Positions 38,725 to 47,340 of a DNA stretch of 64,000 nt are shown here, in pieces. Both the position numbers and the translations under genes were made by a program. Within the stretch, counting starts at the first letter, position 1. Every line of letters begins with the position of its first letter. Source of the DNA: an uncultured Amylibacter sp. (GTDB lineage Bacteria; Pseudomonadota; Alphaproteobacteria; Rhodobacterales; Rhodobacteraceae); the NCBI GenBank assembly GCA_959347425.1, contig OY365741.1, positions 1,016,501-1,080,500 on the forward strand. The letters are read 5' to 3'. Below the pieces are notes generated by a model. It saw only the letters and a list, made by a program, of their open reading frames with translations. It was not told where the DNA came from and ran no database searches.

Positions 38725-40998
38725 CTAAATCAATTTGGCAAATCGTTTTTTCTGAACAATGCGAGAGATATCTGGATCCAGCTCTAACCCGCCGATGATA
38801 TGATAGAGGTGTTCAACATCGCGTAAGGTTAAGCAGACTTCCAAGCGATAAAAATCGGCGCGTTTTTCGGTGAAGACCAAATCGGTGATATTGGATTTGT
38901 TCTCGCCAATCAGCGTGCAAATCCGCCCCAGAACCCCTGCGTCATGGGCTACCGTTAATTCCAATACCACGCGGTTATCGGGGATGGCGTGGTTGCCCGA
39001 CCAGTGCAGGTCTATCCAATCTTCGCCCTCTAATTCCACCAGCGTTTTGCAATCAATCCGATGGATAAGGACGGTCTTTTTTGTCTCTGTTTTTTTGTCC
39101 GTGTCTGTGTTTGCCTCTGTGTTTGCCTCTGTGTTTGCCTCGCCATTTTGCGTGGCAATCCCAATAATCCGCTCACCTGGTAAAGGTTGGCAACACGGTG
39201 CGGATTTCGGAAACTGCCCAATCTCTAACCCAATCACAATAGAGCTGGCTTGCGTCTGGTTCGCCGCGTTATCCCCGACCCGTTTCCCCGCCTTTTTCAA
39301 AGACGGATTTTGCGCCAATTCGGGATAGAGCATTTGAATCACATCCTCTGGCTTTAACTGCGCGTTCGGGTTGCCTATGTCGGTAAAGAGCGCCTCTCGG
39401 TTTTTCAAATTTAACTTGCGAATCACAACATCAATGTTTTTCAAAGTCAGACGTTTTTGAATCCGTTTAAACGCCAGATCAAGGTCGGTCCGCCCCGCGA
39501 TAAAATACCCCTTGCGTTTTTGCACAGCCAAGGCGCGGCGGATTTCGCGATGGGCATGGCTGGTATTGGCGTGTTTTATCCAGCTTTCATCTGGATACTG
39601 CCCATGGGCGGTTGTGATTTCCACCGATTGCCCGTTGCGCAGACGCAGCGAGCGCGGTGCATCCTTCCCATCCACCAGTGCGCTGATGAATTGATTGCCC
39701 AAACGGCTATGAATCGCATAGGCGAAATCAATCACCGTGGCACCTTTGGCCAGATTAACCACTTCACCTTTCGGGGTGAAACAAAATATCTGATTGGTGA
39801 ACATTTCCAATTTGACGTTTTCCACGAAATCCTCGTGGTCTTCGATATTTTCAATGTTTTCCTTCACCGCAGCAAACCAAGACAACGGGTCGGGCGCATC
39901 CCCGCCCGTGCTTTGCTTACCATCGCGGTACGACCAATGCGCCGCCACACCGTATTCGGCGATGCGGTGCATATCCTCGGTGCGGATTTGAATCTCGACA
40001 ATCCGCCCATCGCGCCCTGATACTGTTGTGTGGAGCGAGCGATAGCCGTTCGGTTTCGGCTGGCTGATATAATCCTTAAACCGCCCAGGAACGGCGCGCC
40101 AGCGTTTGTGAATCGCGCCCAAAATAGGATAAATATCCGCCTCATCCGTGGCAATAATACGAAACCCATAAATGTCGGAGAGCCGTTCAAACACCCCGTC
40201 TTTCTGGCGCATTTTATGCCAGATGGAATAGGGGCGTTTTTCACGTCCATAAATCTCTGCCGTGATACCCGCCGTGGTTAAAACCTCTTTTATATCCTTG
40301 GTGGTTTTTGGCACGCTCAGCCCGCGTTGGTTTTTTAATTTGATAAAACGGCGCATGATGGAGGTGCGAGCCTTCGGGTTCAGCACGCCAAAAGACAAAT
40401 CTTCCAATTCCTCACGCATATTTTGCATCCCCATACGGCCAGCTAGGGGGGCGAAAATATCCATAGTCTCTTGGGCTTTGCGGGTTTGTTTATCGGCGGA
40501 CATAAAGGAAATGGTGCGCATATTATGCAATCGGTCGCCCAATTTCACCAATAAAACCCGCAGGTCTTTGGAACTGGCCAGTAAGAATTTTTTCAAATTC
40601 TCTGCTTGTAGCATTTTGCGGCGTTCTTCTGCTTCGGTTTGTTTCGGGGGGGTTGGGTTTAGCGGGACGTGCGATAGATCAAGGTTGGTCAGTTTCGTCA
40701 CACCCTCCACCAAATGGGCGATTTCCGTGCCGAATCGTTTGGCAATATCATTAAAACCGGCGTTCGTGTCTTCCAATACATCGTGTAGTAACGCGGTTAT
40801 GATGGTGGAATCATCCATGTGTTGGGCTGCCATGATTAAGGCAACCTCCAAAGGATGGGTATAATAGGGCAGGTTGGATTGGCGGGTTTGCCCCGTGTGC
40901 ATCAGCTTGCTGTAATCGCAAGCTTGCTGAATCAAATCAAGATCTGATTTGGGGTTATAGGTGGTGATCTGGTCTATCAGATTTTGGCTGGTAATCAT
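38725..40998 (-). CDS. rsh: Bifunctional (p)ppGpp synthetase/hydrolase (Rsh)
   Basis: RelA/SpoT-homolog of 757 residues, the single long alphaproteobacterial alarmone enzyme. The HD hydrolase domain has YYTHPLEVALIMAAQ near residue 47 and LLHDVLEDT near 68. The synthetase domain has PKPNGYRSLHTTV near 315. The TGS domain starts FCFTPKGEVVNLAKGATVIDFAY near 403. The C-terminal ACT domain begins LTVAHDAGVLGRICTLIGENKSN near 682. A short low-complexity insert (EANT repeated three times, from a 12-bp DNA repeat near 39107-39141) lies in the linker before the ACT domain. It is followed by DUF2062, pdxJ and acpS, with rpoZ 129 bp upstream. Confidence 0.95.
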   Translation of the reverse strand: MITSQNLIDQITTYNPKSDLDLIQQACDYSKLMHTGQTRQSNLPYYTHPLEVALIMAAQHMDDSTIITALLHDVLEDTNAGFNDIAKRFGTEIAHLVEGVTKLTNLDLSHVPLNPTPPKQTEAEERRKMLQAENLKKFLLASSKDLRVLLVKLGDRLHNMRTISFMSADKQTRKAQETMDIFAPLAGRMGMQNMREELEDLSFGVLNPKARTSIMRRFIKLKNQRGLSVPKTTKDIKEVLTTAGITAEIYGREKRPYSIWHKMRQKDGVFERLSDIYGFRIIATDEADIYPILGAIHKRWRAVPGRFKDYISQPKPNGYRSLHTTVSGRDGRIVEIQIRTEDMHRIAEYGVAAHWSYRDGKQSTGGDAPDPLSWFAAVKENIENIEDHEDFVENVKLEMFTNQIFCFTPKGEVVNLAKGATVIDFAYAIHSRLGNQFISALVDGKDAPRSLRLRNGQSVEITTAHGQYPDESWIKHANTSHAHREIRRALAVQKRKGYFIAGRTDLDLAFKRIQKRLTLKNIDVVIRKLNLKNREALFTDIGNPNAQLKPEDVIQMLYPELAQNPSLKKAGKRVGDNAANQTQASSIVIGLEIGQFPKSAPCCQPLPGERIIGIATQNGEANTEANTEANTDTDKKTETKKTVLIHRIDCKTLVELEGEDWIDLHWSGNHAIPDNRVVLELTVAHDAGVLGRICTLIGENKSNITDLVFTEKRADFYRLEVCLTLRDVEHLYHIIGGLELDPDISRIVQKKRFAKLI

Positions 40999-41127
40999 CG
41001 AGTTATCCGTAAGGGGCGAATTGCTCCTTATTCATAACACAATTCATAACATAGGTATAAAAGGATTAAAAGATGAGATTAGTCGCGACTATACACGAAA
41101 ATTACACACGAAAACTATATGCTAAAA

Positions 41128-41514
41128 TTACTCTGGCATTTCATCCGAAGTTTCATCCGCGGGGGTTCCCTGTGCCGCCATCAGGGCGCGTAGGAGGACT
41201 TCGTTTTCCGTGTCATCGCCACCCATATCGCCATCTTCACCCATTAAAATAGCCATATCGGCATTATCAGGTTCATCAACTTCAATCTGGGTTTGGTTGC
41301 CTTGGATTGTCCGTTCCATCAAATCCTCTGCGCTGTAATGGTCTTCTTCAATTTCGCGCAACGCCAGCACGGGGGCTTTTTCTTTTTTATCGCCTGCATC
41401 AACCAAAGGCGTATCGCCAGAAAAAATCTGCCGCGCACGGTGGGTTGCGACCATCACAAGGTCAAAGCGATTGGGGATAATATCAATACAATTTTCAATG
41501 GTAACACGAGCCAT
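41128..41514 (-). CDS. rpoZ: RNA polymerase omega subunit
   Basis: Protein of 128 residues. [30 protein letters not shown] is the omega N-terminus that contacts beta-prime, followed by [10 protein letters not shown] near residue 49 and an acidic C-terminal tail (residues about 75-128), longer than in E. coli but normal for alphaproteobacteria. Omega is also part of the ppGpp site 1 on polymerase, so its place directly upstream of rsh is functionally apt. The start has AAAAGGAA. Confidence 0.95.
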   Translation of the reverse strand: MARVTIENCIDIIPNRFDLVMVATHRARQIFSGDTPLVDAGDKKEKAPVLALREIEEDHYSAEDLMERTIQGNQTQIEVDEPDNADMAILMGEDGDMGGDDTENEVLLRALMAAQGTPADETSDEMPE

Positions 41515-41621
41515 GGGGGGGTTCCTTTTATGGGGGTTTTTGTGGATTTAGCGAATCGGGTAGCGGTTTTTTGCGGGTTTCAAGTGTATATAGCGGTTTT
41601 TTGCGAAAAGGCAAGCGGTTT

Positions 41622-41654
41622 TTAGTGATTAGTGATTAACGATTAGTGATGAAT
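41622..41654. repeat. Heptad array, left side of the rpoZ–folK intergenic nest
   Basis: TTAGTGA/TTAGTGA/TTAACGA/TTAGTGA units lie about 107 bp upstream of the rpoZ start and directly abut the palindromic element that follows. The facing array is at 42197-42220. Confidence 0.75.
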
Positions 41655-41655
41655 A

Positions 41656-41848
41656 GCCCTGCGGGTCTTCGTAATCGCCACGCGATACCGACCAGCGTGG
41701 TCTTTTGTGCGTAGCCCCCACTTCGTGGGAGCATGCCAAAAGCCCGATCTATGCTTGGCAAAGCCTAAATAAATTAACGATGAATGGGTTTTTTCTGCCA
41801 CTTCTTGACTGGTCGGCATTTCGAAGAAATGACGAAGACCCGAAGGGC
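41656..41848. mobile_element. MITE-like element with 40-bp imperfect terminal inverted repeats
   Basis: Bases 41656-41695 and 41809-41848 are inverted repeats of exactly 40 bp with 31 matching positions and no gaps; each arm ends inward with CCGACCAG. The 193-bp element has no coding capacity. Its interior holds copy 2 of the hairpin repeat (41700-41775) also found at 14816-14893. No clear target-site duplication is visible. Confidence 0.6.
41700..41775. repeat. Hairpin-bearing dispersed repeat, copy 2
   Basis: Same core as 14816-14893: identical 17-base left and 43-base right flanks around a hairpin CCCAC-TTC-GTGGG that replaces CCTGCT-CTATG-AGCAGG of copy 1. Conserved structure with changed stem sequence suggests selection for the fold or recurrent inversion. 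Confidence 0.65.
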
Positions 41849-41912
41849 AGAATCGGTAATAGTTATTCTAGGGCAGACCTCTAATTCTAGGAAACGACCG
41901 CCCCAAAAAGGG

Positions 41913-42056
41913 TGGTCGCGCGCACCCGAAGCGGGGTGGGTGCGCGTCAGGCTATCGTTGATACTGGGTCAGTGTATTTTAGAGTCGCTAGTGAAGCAAA
42001 TTCCCTAACACCTAACAATCAAGACGCACACCCTTCGGGTTCGCGCGACCCGTGCC
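41913..42056. repeat. Second inverted repeat in the rpoZ–folK gap
   Basis: GTCGCGCGCACCCGAAG near 41915-41931 is complementary with one mismatch to CTTCGGGTTCGCGCGAC near 42034-42050, and the match extends loosely outward. A local hairpin CGCGCACCC…GGGTGCGCG (41919-41946) lies inside. Non-coding. Confidence 0.5.
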
Positions 42057-42108
42057 ACCATGACTTGCGGTTATTTTATTTGAAAAAGATTTGCCAAGTA
42101 TAACCAAA

Positions 42109-42194
42109 GGCTTTTGTGTATGGGCTTTACACGATTTTATCTTGGTCGGGCAGGTTCAACTGCCCTTATGTAAAGCCCTATATGCACAAAAGCC
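42109..42194. repeat. Long hairpin with shared core, copy 2
   Basis: The left arm 42109-42131 and right arm 42169-42194 pair over about 23 bp with a 3-base bulge (GGCTTTTGTG…GGGCTTTACA with TGTAAAGCCC…CACAAAAGCC). The loop holds the 28-base core identical to 38665-38692. Confidence 0.65.
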
Positions 42195-42196
42195 CC

Positions 42197-42220
42197 CACT
42201 AATCACTAATCGTTAACAAC
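42197..42220. repeat. Heptad array, right side; supplies the folK stop
   Basis: CACTAATCACTAATCGTTAAC. On the minus strand it encodes the last residues V-N-D and the TAG stop of folK (42206-42208). Confidence 0.75.
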
Positions 42221-42817
42221 CCACGTCTCTGCCTGTGCATCGCTGGGCAAATCCTCTAACATCTGCCCGGCGGTTTTGCCCAAAACAGGATGCTGCCAAT
42301 CGGGGGCAACATCGGCCAAAGGTCGCAAAACAAAGGCGCGATCTTGGATACGCGGATGGGGCAGAATTAACTCGGTCGGGGCAATCCGCATCTGCTCCGA
42401 TAACGCCAGCCCGCGCCATTGCCCAAAAACCTCTGCATTCGGCAAAACCTGCGCCCCATAAAACAGCAAATCCAAATCCAAAACCCTCGCCGCCCACCGA
42501 TTCGCGTCCTGTCCACCAAAACCCAGCGTTTTGGGGGTGCGACCAAATGTCGCTTCTAACCCGTGTAAATCCGTCAAAATCTGTTTTGGCGAGCGAAAAC
42601 ATCGCCCAATAACGACCGTATTTATGTAATCTACGCCACTGTTTTTCGGGAAAGCTTTGGACTGATACAGCCGCGCCACCGCCATAATACCCATATTTTT
42701 ATCGGCTTTCAAAGCCTCCACCGCCCGCAAAACCACGGTTTTCACCGTTTCAATGGAATCCGCCCCATTCGCCCCCAAAGCAATAGCAAAAATGTTATTA
42801 AAATTTCTTTTTTCCAC
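42206..42817 (-). CDS. folK: 2-amino-4-hydroxy-6-hydroxymethyldihydropteridine pyrophosphokinase
   Basis: HPPK of the folate pathway, 203 residues. FAIALGANG near residue 10 is the N-terminal strand, then YQSKAFP near 51 and DYINTVVIG near 63. The catalytic ARVLDLDLLFYG near 109 holds the metal-binding Asp pair, and the closing LPHPRIQDRAFVLRPLADVAPDW is diagnostic. folK next to rpoZ–rsh is a common alphaproteobacterial order. The stop codon and last three residues come from the heptad repeat, implying the original 3' end was overwritten or trimmed there. Divergent from the NYN gene. Confidence 0.93.
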   Translation of the reverse strand: MEKRNFNNIFAIALGANGADSIETVKTVVLRAVEALKADKNMGIMAVARLYQSKAFPKNSGVDYINTVVIGRCFRSPKQILTDLHGLEATFGRTPKTLGFGGQDANRWAARVLDLDLLFYGAQVLPNAEVFGQWRGLALSEQMRIAPTELILPHPRIQDRAFVLRPLADVAPDWQHPVLGKTAGQMLEDLPSDAQAETWVVND

Positions 42818-42916
42818 TTGATTTTTCGCCCAAATATGGTTGTTAATATTTTATATACGAATATGTATAGGACTACATCTTTAAACCAAAGAATAAAACA
42901 AGGAAAGGATATAATT

Positions 42917-43570
42917 ATGTTTTATCGCGATGAAAGACTGGCTTTATTTATTGACGGCTCTAATCTGTATGCCGCCGCCAAGGCCCTGAATTTTGATATT
43001 GATTATCGGCTGTTACGGACCGAGTTTATGCGCCGTGGCAAAATGCTGCGGGCGTTTTATTATACTGCGCTTTTGGAGGGGGAGGATTATTCGCCCCTAC
43101 GCCCACTGGTTGATTGGCTGAATTACAACGGCTATACTATGGTAACGAAAGTCGCCGAGGAATACGTGGATTCCCAAGGGCGGCGCAAGATAAAAGGCAG
43201 TATGGATATAGAGCTGGCCGTGCAAGCGATGGAGCTGGCAGACCATATTGACCATATCGTTATATTCTCTGGCGATGGCGATTTTCGCCCTCTGGTGGAG
43301 GCTTTGCAGAGGAAAGGCGTGCGTGTGTCTGTGGTATCCACGATAAGGTCGCAACCGCCGATGATTTCGGATAAATTGCGCCGTCAGGCCGATAATTTTA
43401 TCGAGCTGGATGATTTGCGCGATGTGTTAGGGCGCTCTGATCGTAGCGATGCGGATTATAACGGTGGTGGCGATGGGCAATCGGCGATGCCGCCTATGCC
43501 GTCCTCTGCGCCGTCTTCTGCCCCTTCTTCTGTGCCAGAGGTGCCACCTGCACCAGCAGTGAAAGAGTGA
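42917..43570 (+). CDS. NYN-domain (LabA/DUF88) protein
   Basis: Putative RNase of the PIN-like NYN family, 217 residues from the ATG at 42917 (ribosome-binding site AAGGAAAGGA); the open frame upstream is unsupported. Acidic active-site residues are in LALFIDGSNLYAAAK near residue 8, KGSMDIELAVQAMELAD near residue 93 and IFSGDGDFRPLVEALQRKG near residue 115, the usual NYN layout. The C-terminal 35 residues are Pro/Ser/Ala rich and disordered (APSSAPSSAPSSVP-like). Followed by a strong terminator. Confidence 0.9.
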   Translation: MFYRDERLALFIDGSNLYAAAKALNFDIDYRLLRTEFMRRGKMLRAFYYTALLEGEDYSPLRPLVDWLNYNGYTMVTKVAEEYVDSQGRRKIKGSMDIELAVQAMELADHIDHIVIFSGDGDFRPLVEALQRKGVRVSVVSTIRSQPPMISDKLRRQADNFIELDDLRDVLGRSDRSDADYNGGGDGQSAMPPMPSSAPSSAPSSVPEVPPAPAVKE

Positions 43571-43575
43571 TTTTT

Positions 43576-43608
43576 AAAAAGGGGCGGTGATAAACTGCCC
43601 CTTTTTTT
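43576..43608 (+). terminator. Rho-independent terminator of the NYN gene
   Basis: AAAAAGGGGCGGT-GATAA-ACTGCCCC followed by seven T. The stem is 8 bp including one G·U pair and is extended by A/T pairing; it starts 6 bases after the stop. Confidence 0.85.
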
Positions 43609-43685
43609 CATTCCCCATTAATTAACGTTTTTTTAATCTTTTATCCCTTTTATAGACCATGTCTGGTACAAAAGGGGACTTTATA

Positions 43686-45017
43686 ATGACACTGGCTTGG
43701 TCGATTTATTTATCCGTGCTGTTTGCGCTGTTGGGCTTTGGCGGGCTGTCGGCGCAGATGCTGCGTAAGGCGAGCTTTACCCAACTTGGCACGCGAATCC
43801 GCTCGCGGATTCGTAATGGTTTTGAACGCGGTGCGGAGTGCTTGCCTGATTTGATTTGGCGCGAGGATGAGGGGAAATTGGTTTGGGCGAACCGTGCGTT
43901 TAGGGATAAAATGTCCGCGATGGGTTATGACACACCCAGTATTGCTTCGTTTCAAATTACCCAGTCTGAAAAGAATGAAGCCACCCCCGCTGATATTGGC
44001 AGTACGCCGATTCGCGCCGTGCTGATGGATAAAGATGCTGCGCAAAAACTGCCGTTTAATTTGCAAACGCTGATATTTAAAAACCACAGGTATTTTCGGG
44101 CAATTTCGGCGGCAGAGGCGGCGCGTGCCGAAATAGGGCGGCAAAAACTGGTGCAAAATATATCGCAAACCTTCATCTACGCCCCCGTTGGAATTGTCTT
44201 TTTTGATGCGGGGGGCAGTTTGACTATGTTTAATCCGCGTGTGTCAGAGCTGTTGAATCTCTCCCCCGCGTGGCTGGCTGGTCAACCCAGTTTAAAGGAA
44301 TTTCTGCATCGCCTCCATGATAAGGGAACCTTGCCCGAACCGCCCGATTTTAACGCGTGGTGTCAGCCTTTTGAACACGCCTGTATGCCTAATAAAGCCA
44401 ATCACGGGATTGTTTTGGACGCGGAAATCGGGCAGGAAATCGGGCAAAATAACGACCCGTTCCAGCCCGAAAAAATCCTATATGAAGAGGATTGGAATAT
44501 GCCCAACGGGCAGATTTACCACGTCCGCGCCCACGCCCATCCGAATCAGGCGTTGTCGTTTTATATTGAGGATATAACCAATCATATAACCGTTGAACGC
44601 GAATATCGCGCCGATTTGAAAAGCCTTTATCGCGTGTTTGATGCCCTGCAAAGCGCGATTGTGATTTTTGATCGCACGGGCGCGGTGGCGTTTAGCAATC
44701 AAACCTTTGATACCATGTGGGGCGAGGTTTTTTCCAGTGGTATTCCCCTGCGTACGATTGATTCGCTGATGGCGACTTGGACCGATCATTGCCAGCGAAC
44801 TGGCGTGTTTAAGACCCTGCGCGATTTTGTTTTGCAGGCAGGTGTGCGGGAGGTTTGGGTGACAGATATCATCACGAAAACCGGGCAGGATTTGGGATTG
44901 CGGGCGGTACCGCTTGGCAATGGACAGACGGTTTGTGAGTTTTATTTACAGGATAAATCAATAGGTCATCACCCGTCGAGGATAAGCGAATCGCCGTTTT
45001 TAACGGCGGAAGCATGA
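43686..45017 (+). CDS. PAS-domain membrane protein without a kinase domain (DivL/sensor-like)
   Basis: Protein of 443 residues. One N-terminal membrane segment (about residues 3-22) and a PAS-like region LPDLIWREDEGKLVWANRAF (near residue 52) come first. A second PAS (APVGIVFFDAGGSLTMFNPR near residue 165) and a third (LQSAIVIFDRTGAVAFSNQTF near residue 316) follow. In other alphaproteobacteria the gene upstream of tsaE is a PAS sensor histidine kinase. Here the protein ends after the third PAS, with no H-box, DHp or ATPase motifs. The start ATG (43686) has AAGGGGA. The stop lies well before tsaE, without an obvious frameshifted kinase remnant. Confidence 0.8.
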   Translation: MTLAWSIYLSVLFALLGFGGLSAQMLRKASFTQLGTRIRSRIRNGFERGAECLPDLIWREDEGKLVWANRAFRDKMSAMGYDTPSIASFQITQSEKNEATPADIGSTPIRAVLMDKDAAQKLPFNLQTLIFKNHRYFRAISAAEAARAEIGRQKLVQNISQTFIYAPVGIVFFDAGGSLTMFNPRVSELLNLSPAWLAGQPSLKEFLHRLHDKGTLPEPPDFNAWCQPFEHACMPNKANHGIVLDAEIGQEIGQNNDPFQPEKILYEEDWNMPNGQIYHVRAHAHPNQALSFYIEDITNHITVEREYRADLKSLYRVFDALQSAIVIFDRTGAVAFSNQTFDTMWGEVFSSGIPLRTIDSLMATWTDHCQRTGVFKTLRDFVLQAGVREVWVTDIITKTGQDLGLRAVPLGNGQTVCEFYLQDKSIGHHPSRISESPFLTAEA

Positions 45018-45110
45018 CGGGGTTATTTTACCCGCCAATTTTACCCTTGAAACCCCGCGTGGATTGCCCTAGACTTGCCTCCAAAACACGCGATAAATTT
45101 GGGGCAGATT

Positions 45111-45617
45111 GTGAATACGCAGATTATCTTATCATCGGAAAGCCAAACCCAGGATTTGGCACGGCGCATCGCGCCACTGCTGAAACAGGGAGATGTTTTA
45201 TTGCTCTATGGTGATTTGGGGGCGGGCAAATCCACCTTTGCCCGCGCTCTTATCCAAACGTTTTTGCGCGATAAAACCCAAACGATTCCATCGCCGACTT
45301 TTACCCTGATGCAAACCTATGACGGGGTCTATGATGGGGAGGATATCGCGATTTGCCACGCCGATTTGTATCGTTTAATGGACGCGGGGGAGGTGGAAGA
45401 ACTGGGGCTTTATGACGAATTCACCCGCGCCCTGTGTTTGATAGAATGGCCAGATATACTCGGCGATTCTGTGCCGAGCCACGCTTTGCATTGTCGGTTT
45501 GGCATTGTGTCGGAGCACCAACGCGTTCTGTCATTTCAATCCCAACACCCGCGTTGGACGGATTTTTTTAACACCCAAATTGGCGATGTTTTGCCAAAAG
45601 AAATGGCGAAGACATGA
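45111..45617 (+). CDS. tsaE: tRNA t6A synthesis ATPase TsaE
   Basis: ATPase of 168 residues needed, with TsaB and TsaD, for threonylcarbamoylation of A37. The Walker A motif is YGDLGAGKSTFAR near residue 35, SPTFTLMQTYDG follows near residue 61, and CHADLYRL near 83 and LIEWPDIL near 110 are family signatures. A GTG at 45111 after GGGGCAG gives the family N-terminus; an upstream TTG frame start is less likely. It overlaps amgK by 4 bp. Confidence 0.92.
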   Translation: MNTQIILSSESQTQDLARRIAPLLKQGDVLLLYGDLGAGKSTFARALIQTFLRDKTQTIPSPTFTLMQTYDGVYDGEDIAICHADLYRLMDAGEVEELGLYDEFTRALCLIEWPDILGDSVPSHALHCRFGIVSEHQRVLSFQSQHPRWTDFFNTQIGDVLPKEMAKT

Positions 45618-46657
45618 CCCCCCGCGCCGATATGATTGAGGCATTTTTGCAAACCGCGGGCTGGGCAAGAGCCAGTCGCAAGCCGTTAAAAACCGATGCG
45701 TCAAACCGCCATTATACCCGTTTGAATGACGGTAAAATCAGCCGTTTGCTGATGGATGCGAATCCCGCTTTGGGCGAAGATGTCGCGCCCTTTATCGCTA
45801 TCACCGCGATGTTGCTGGAACGCGGATTGTCCGCACCACAGATTTATCACGCCGATATGAAAAACGGTTTTTTATTGATAGAGGATTTTGGCGATGCCTT
45901 GTTTAAGACGGTTTGTGATAGCGACCCCCCGCAAGAAACCGCAGAAGAAATCACACTGTATAACGCGGCGATTGATGTGCTGGTGAAACTGCATAAAACG
46001 CCCGCGCCCGAAACCCTTGCCGTTTATGATATTAAAACTTACCTGCGGGAGGCGGCACTTTTAACCGAATGGTATGTGCCAGCGTTTGCCGATAAGGGCG
46101 TGGATGCGACCGAATATAATAAAATTATCACTGCCCTTTGCACGCCTTTAATCGGTGAAAAAACATTAACTCTACGCGATTATCATGCCGAAAATTTAAT
46201 CTGGCTACCCACCCGAAAGGGCGAAGCTCGTGTCGGTTTGCTGGATTATCAAGACGCGTTATTGGGGCATGCGGGGTATGATTTGGTCTCGCTCTTAATG
46301 GATGCGCGGCGTGATACTTCTGCGGATTTGCGCGAGTCCATGCTGGCGCGTTATACCGAAAAACGCGGGCTTACAGGTGCGGCAAAAACGCAATTTATTT
46401 CCGCCTATCATCGGGCTGGCGCACAAAGGAATTGCAAAATTTTGGGGATTTTCACCCGTTTGTGCGTCCGTGATGGTAAGGCGCAATACGGCGACCTCTT
46501 GCCCCGTGTTTGGCAACATTTACAATCCGCGTTGCACCATCCCGATTGCCAAGAGCTGGCAAATTGGGTTGATAAAAATATCCCCGCACCCACGCCAAAT
46601 TTAATTGCCGAATTAAAAACCAGAGCCAAAACCACAGCCAAGGGAAATCCAAAATGA
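45614..46657 (+). CDS. amgK: MurNAc/GlcNAc anomeric kinase AmgK (aminoglycoside phosphotransferase fold)
   Basis: Kinase of 347 residues. SNRHYTRL near residue 31 forms the P-loop-like strand and FLLIEDFGDALF near residue 88 the hinge. The catalytic LRDYHAENLIWL (HxxN) near residue 191 and the DFG-equivalent LLDYQDALLGHAGYDLVSLL near residue 209 follow. Paired with the next gene, it matches AmgK–MurU of the peptidoglycan-recycling bypass, which phosphorylates MurNAc at C1. The 4-bp overlaps at both ends imply a tight operon tsaE–amgK–murU–addB–addA. Confidence 0.87.
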   Translation: MTPRADMIEAFLQTAGWARASRKPLKTDASNRHYTRLNDGKISRLLMDANPALGEDVAPFIAITAMLLERGLSAPQIYHADMKNGFLLIEDFGDALFKTVCDSDPPQETAEEITLYNAAIDVLVKLHKTPAPETLAVYDIKTYLREAALLTEWYVPAFADKGVDATEYNKIITALCTPLIGEKTLTLRDYHAENLIWLPTRKGEARVGLLDYQDALLGHAGYDLVSLLMDARRDTSADLRESMLARYTEKRGLTGAAKTQFISAYHRAGAQRNCKILGIFTRLCVRDGKAQYGDLLPRVWQHLQSALHHPDCQELANWVDKNIPAPTPNLIAELKTRAKTTAKGNPK

Positions 46658-47340
46658 CCGCGCCCAATACTGCCCTTATCTTTGGCGCGGGGTTCGGCAC
46701 GCGGATGGGTGCACTGACGCAAACCTGCCCGAAACCTCTGTTAAAAATAAAAAATCGCGCGATGATTGATTACGCGATAGACCATACGGACGCGTTAAAT
46801 ATAAAGACTTTTGTCAATATCCATTATCTGGCGGAGCAGATGAAAACCCATTTTGCCAGCCGCCCCGATATAACGCTTATCCATGAGATTCCCGATATTT
46901 TTGAAACGGGCGGGGGGTTGAAAAACGCAAACCGTACCATGCAAAGCAACCCGGTTTTCACCATGAATTCGGATTGTTTATTTTTGAATAAAAACCCCTT
47001 GGCGGAGTTAATGGCGGCGTGGAATGATGCAACTATGGATGCCTTGCTTTTGCTGGTTCGGCGCACCTGCGCAATGGGATATACAGGCACGGGCGATTTT
47101 AATTTGGATGGCGAATCGCGTCTAATACAGAAAACCACGCAAGCCGATTTTATTTATTCGGGGGCGCAAATTATTAAAACCGATGGGCTGCACGATATAA
47201 AAGAAACATGTTTTTCCCTAACTGAAGTGTGGCAAAAACTAATAAAACAAAATCGTATTTTTGGCGTCATTTATGACGGCGATTGGCTGGACGCGGGACA
47301 CACAGAGGGATTAAAACTCGCACAAGGTGCAGTGGTATGA
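46654..47340 (+). CDS. murU: MurNAc-1-phosphate uridylyltransferase MurU
   Basis: Nucleotidyltransferase of 228 residues with the sugar-nucleotide signature LIFGAGFGTRMGALTQTCPKPLL near residue 9; GFG replaces the commoner AAG. NIHYLAEQM follows near 53, the metal-site segment FTMNSDCLF near 105, and WLDAGHTEGL closes the domain. It makes UDP-MurNAc from AmgK product, letting the cell recycle wall sugar without the de novo MurA/MurB steps. It ends in ATGATG, overlapping addB. Confidence 0.87.
   Translation: MTAPNTALIFGAGFGTRMGALTQTCPKPLLKIKNRAMIDYAIDHTDALNIKTFVNIHYLAEQMKTHFASRPDITLIHEIPDIFETGGGLKNANRTMQSNPVFTMNSDCLFLNKNPLAELMAAWNDATMDALLLLVRRTCAMGYTGTGDFNLDGESRLIQKTTQADFIYSGAQIIKTDGLHDIKETCFSLTEVWQKLIKQNRIFGVIYDGDWLDAGHTEGLKLAQGAVV

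Noticed and set aside
41784..42008. 74-residue open frame between rpoZ and folK
   Set aside because: It runs through palindromic repeats, has no ribosome-binding site and no recognisable family.
41650..42200. Possible tmRNA, RNase P RNA, SRP RNA or 6S RNA
   Set aside because: I looked for the conserved cores of these RNAs and did not see them; the segment is explained by inverted repeats.
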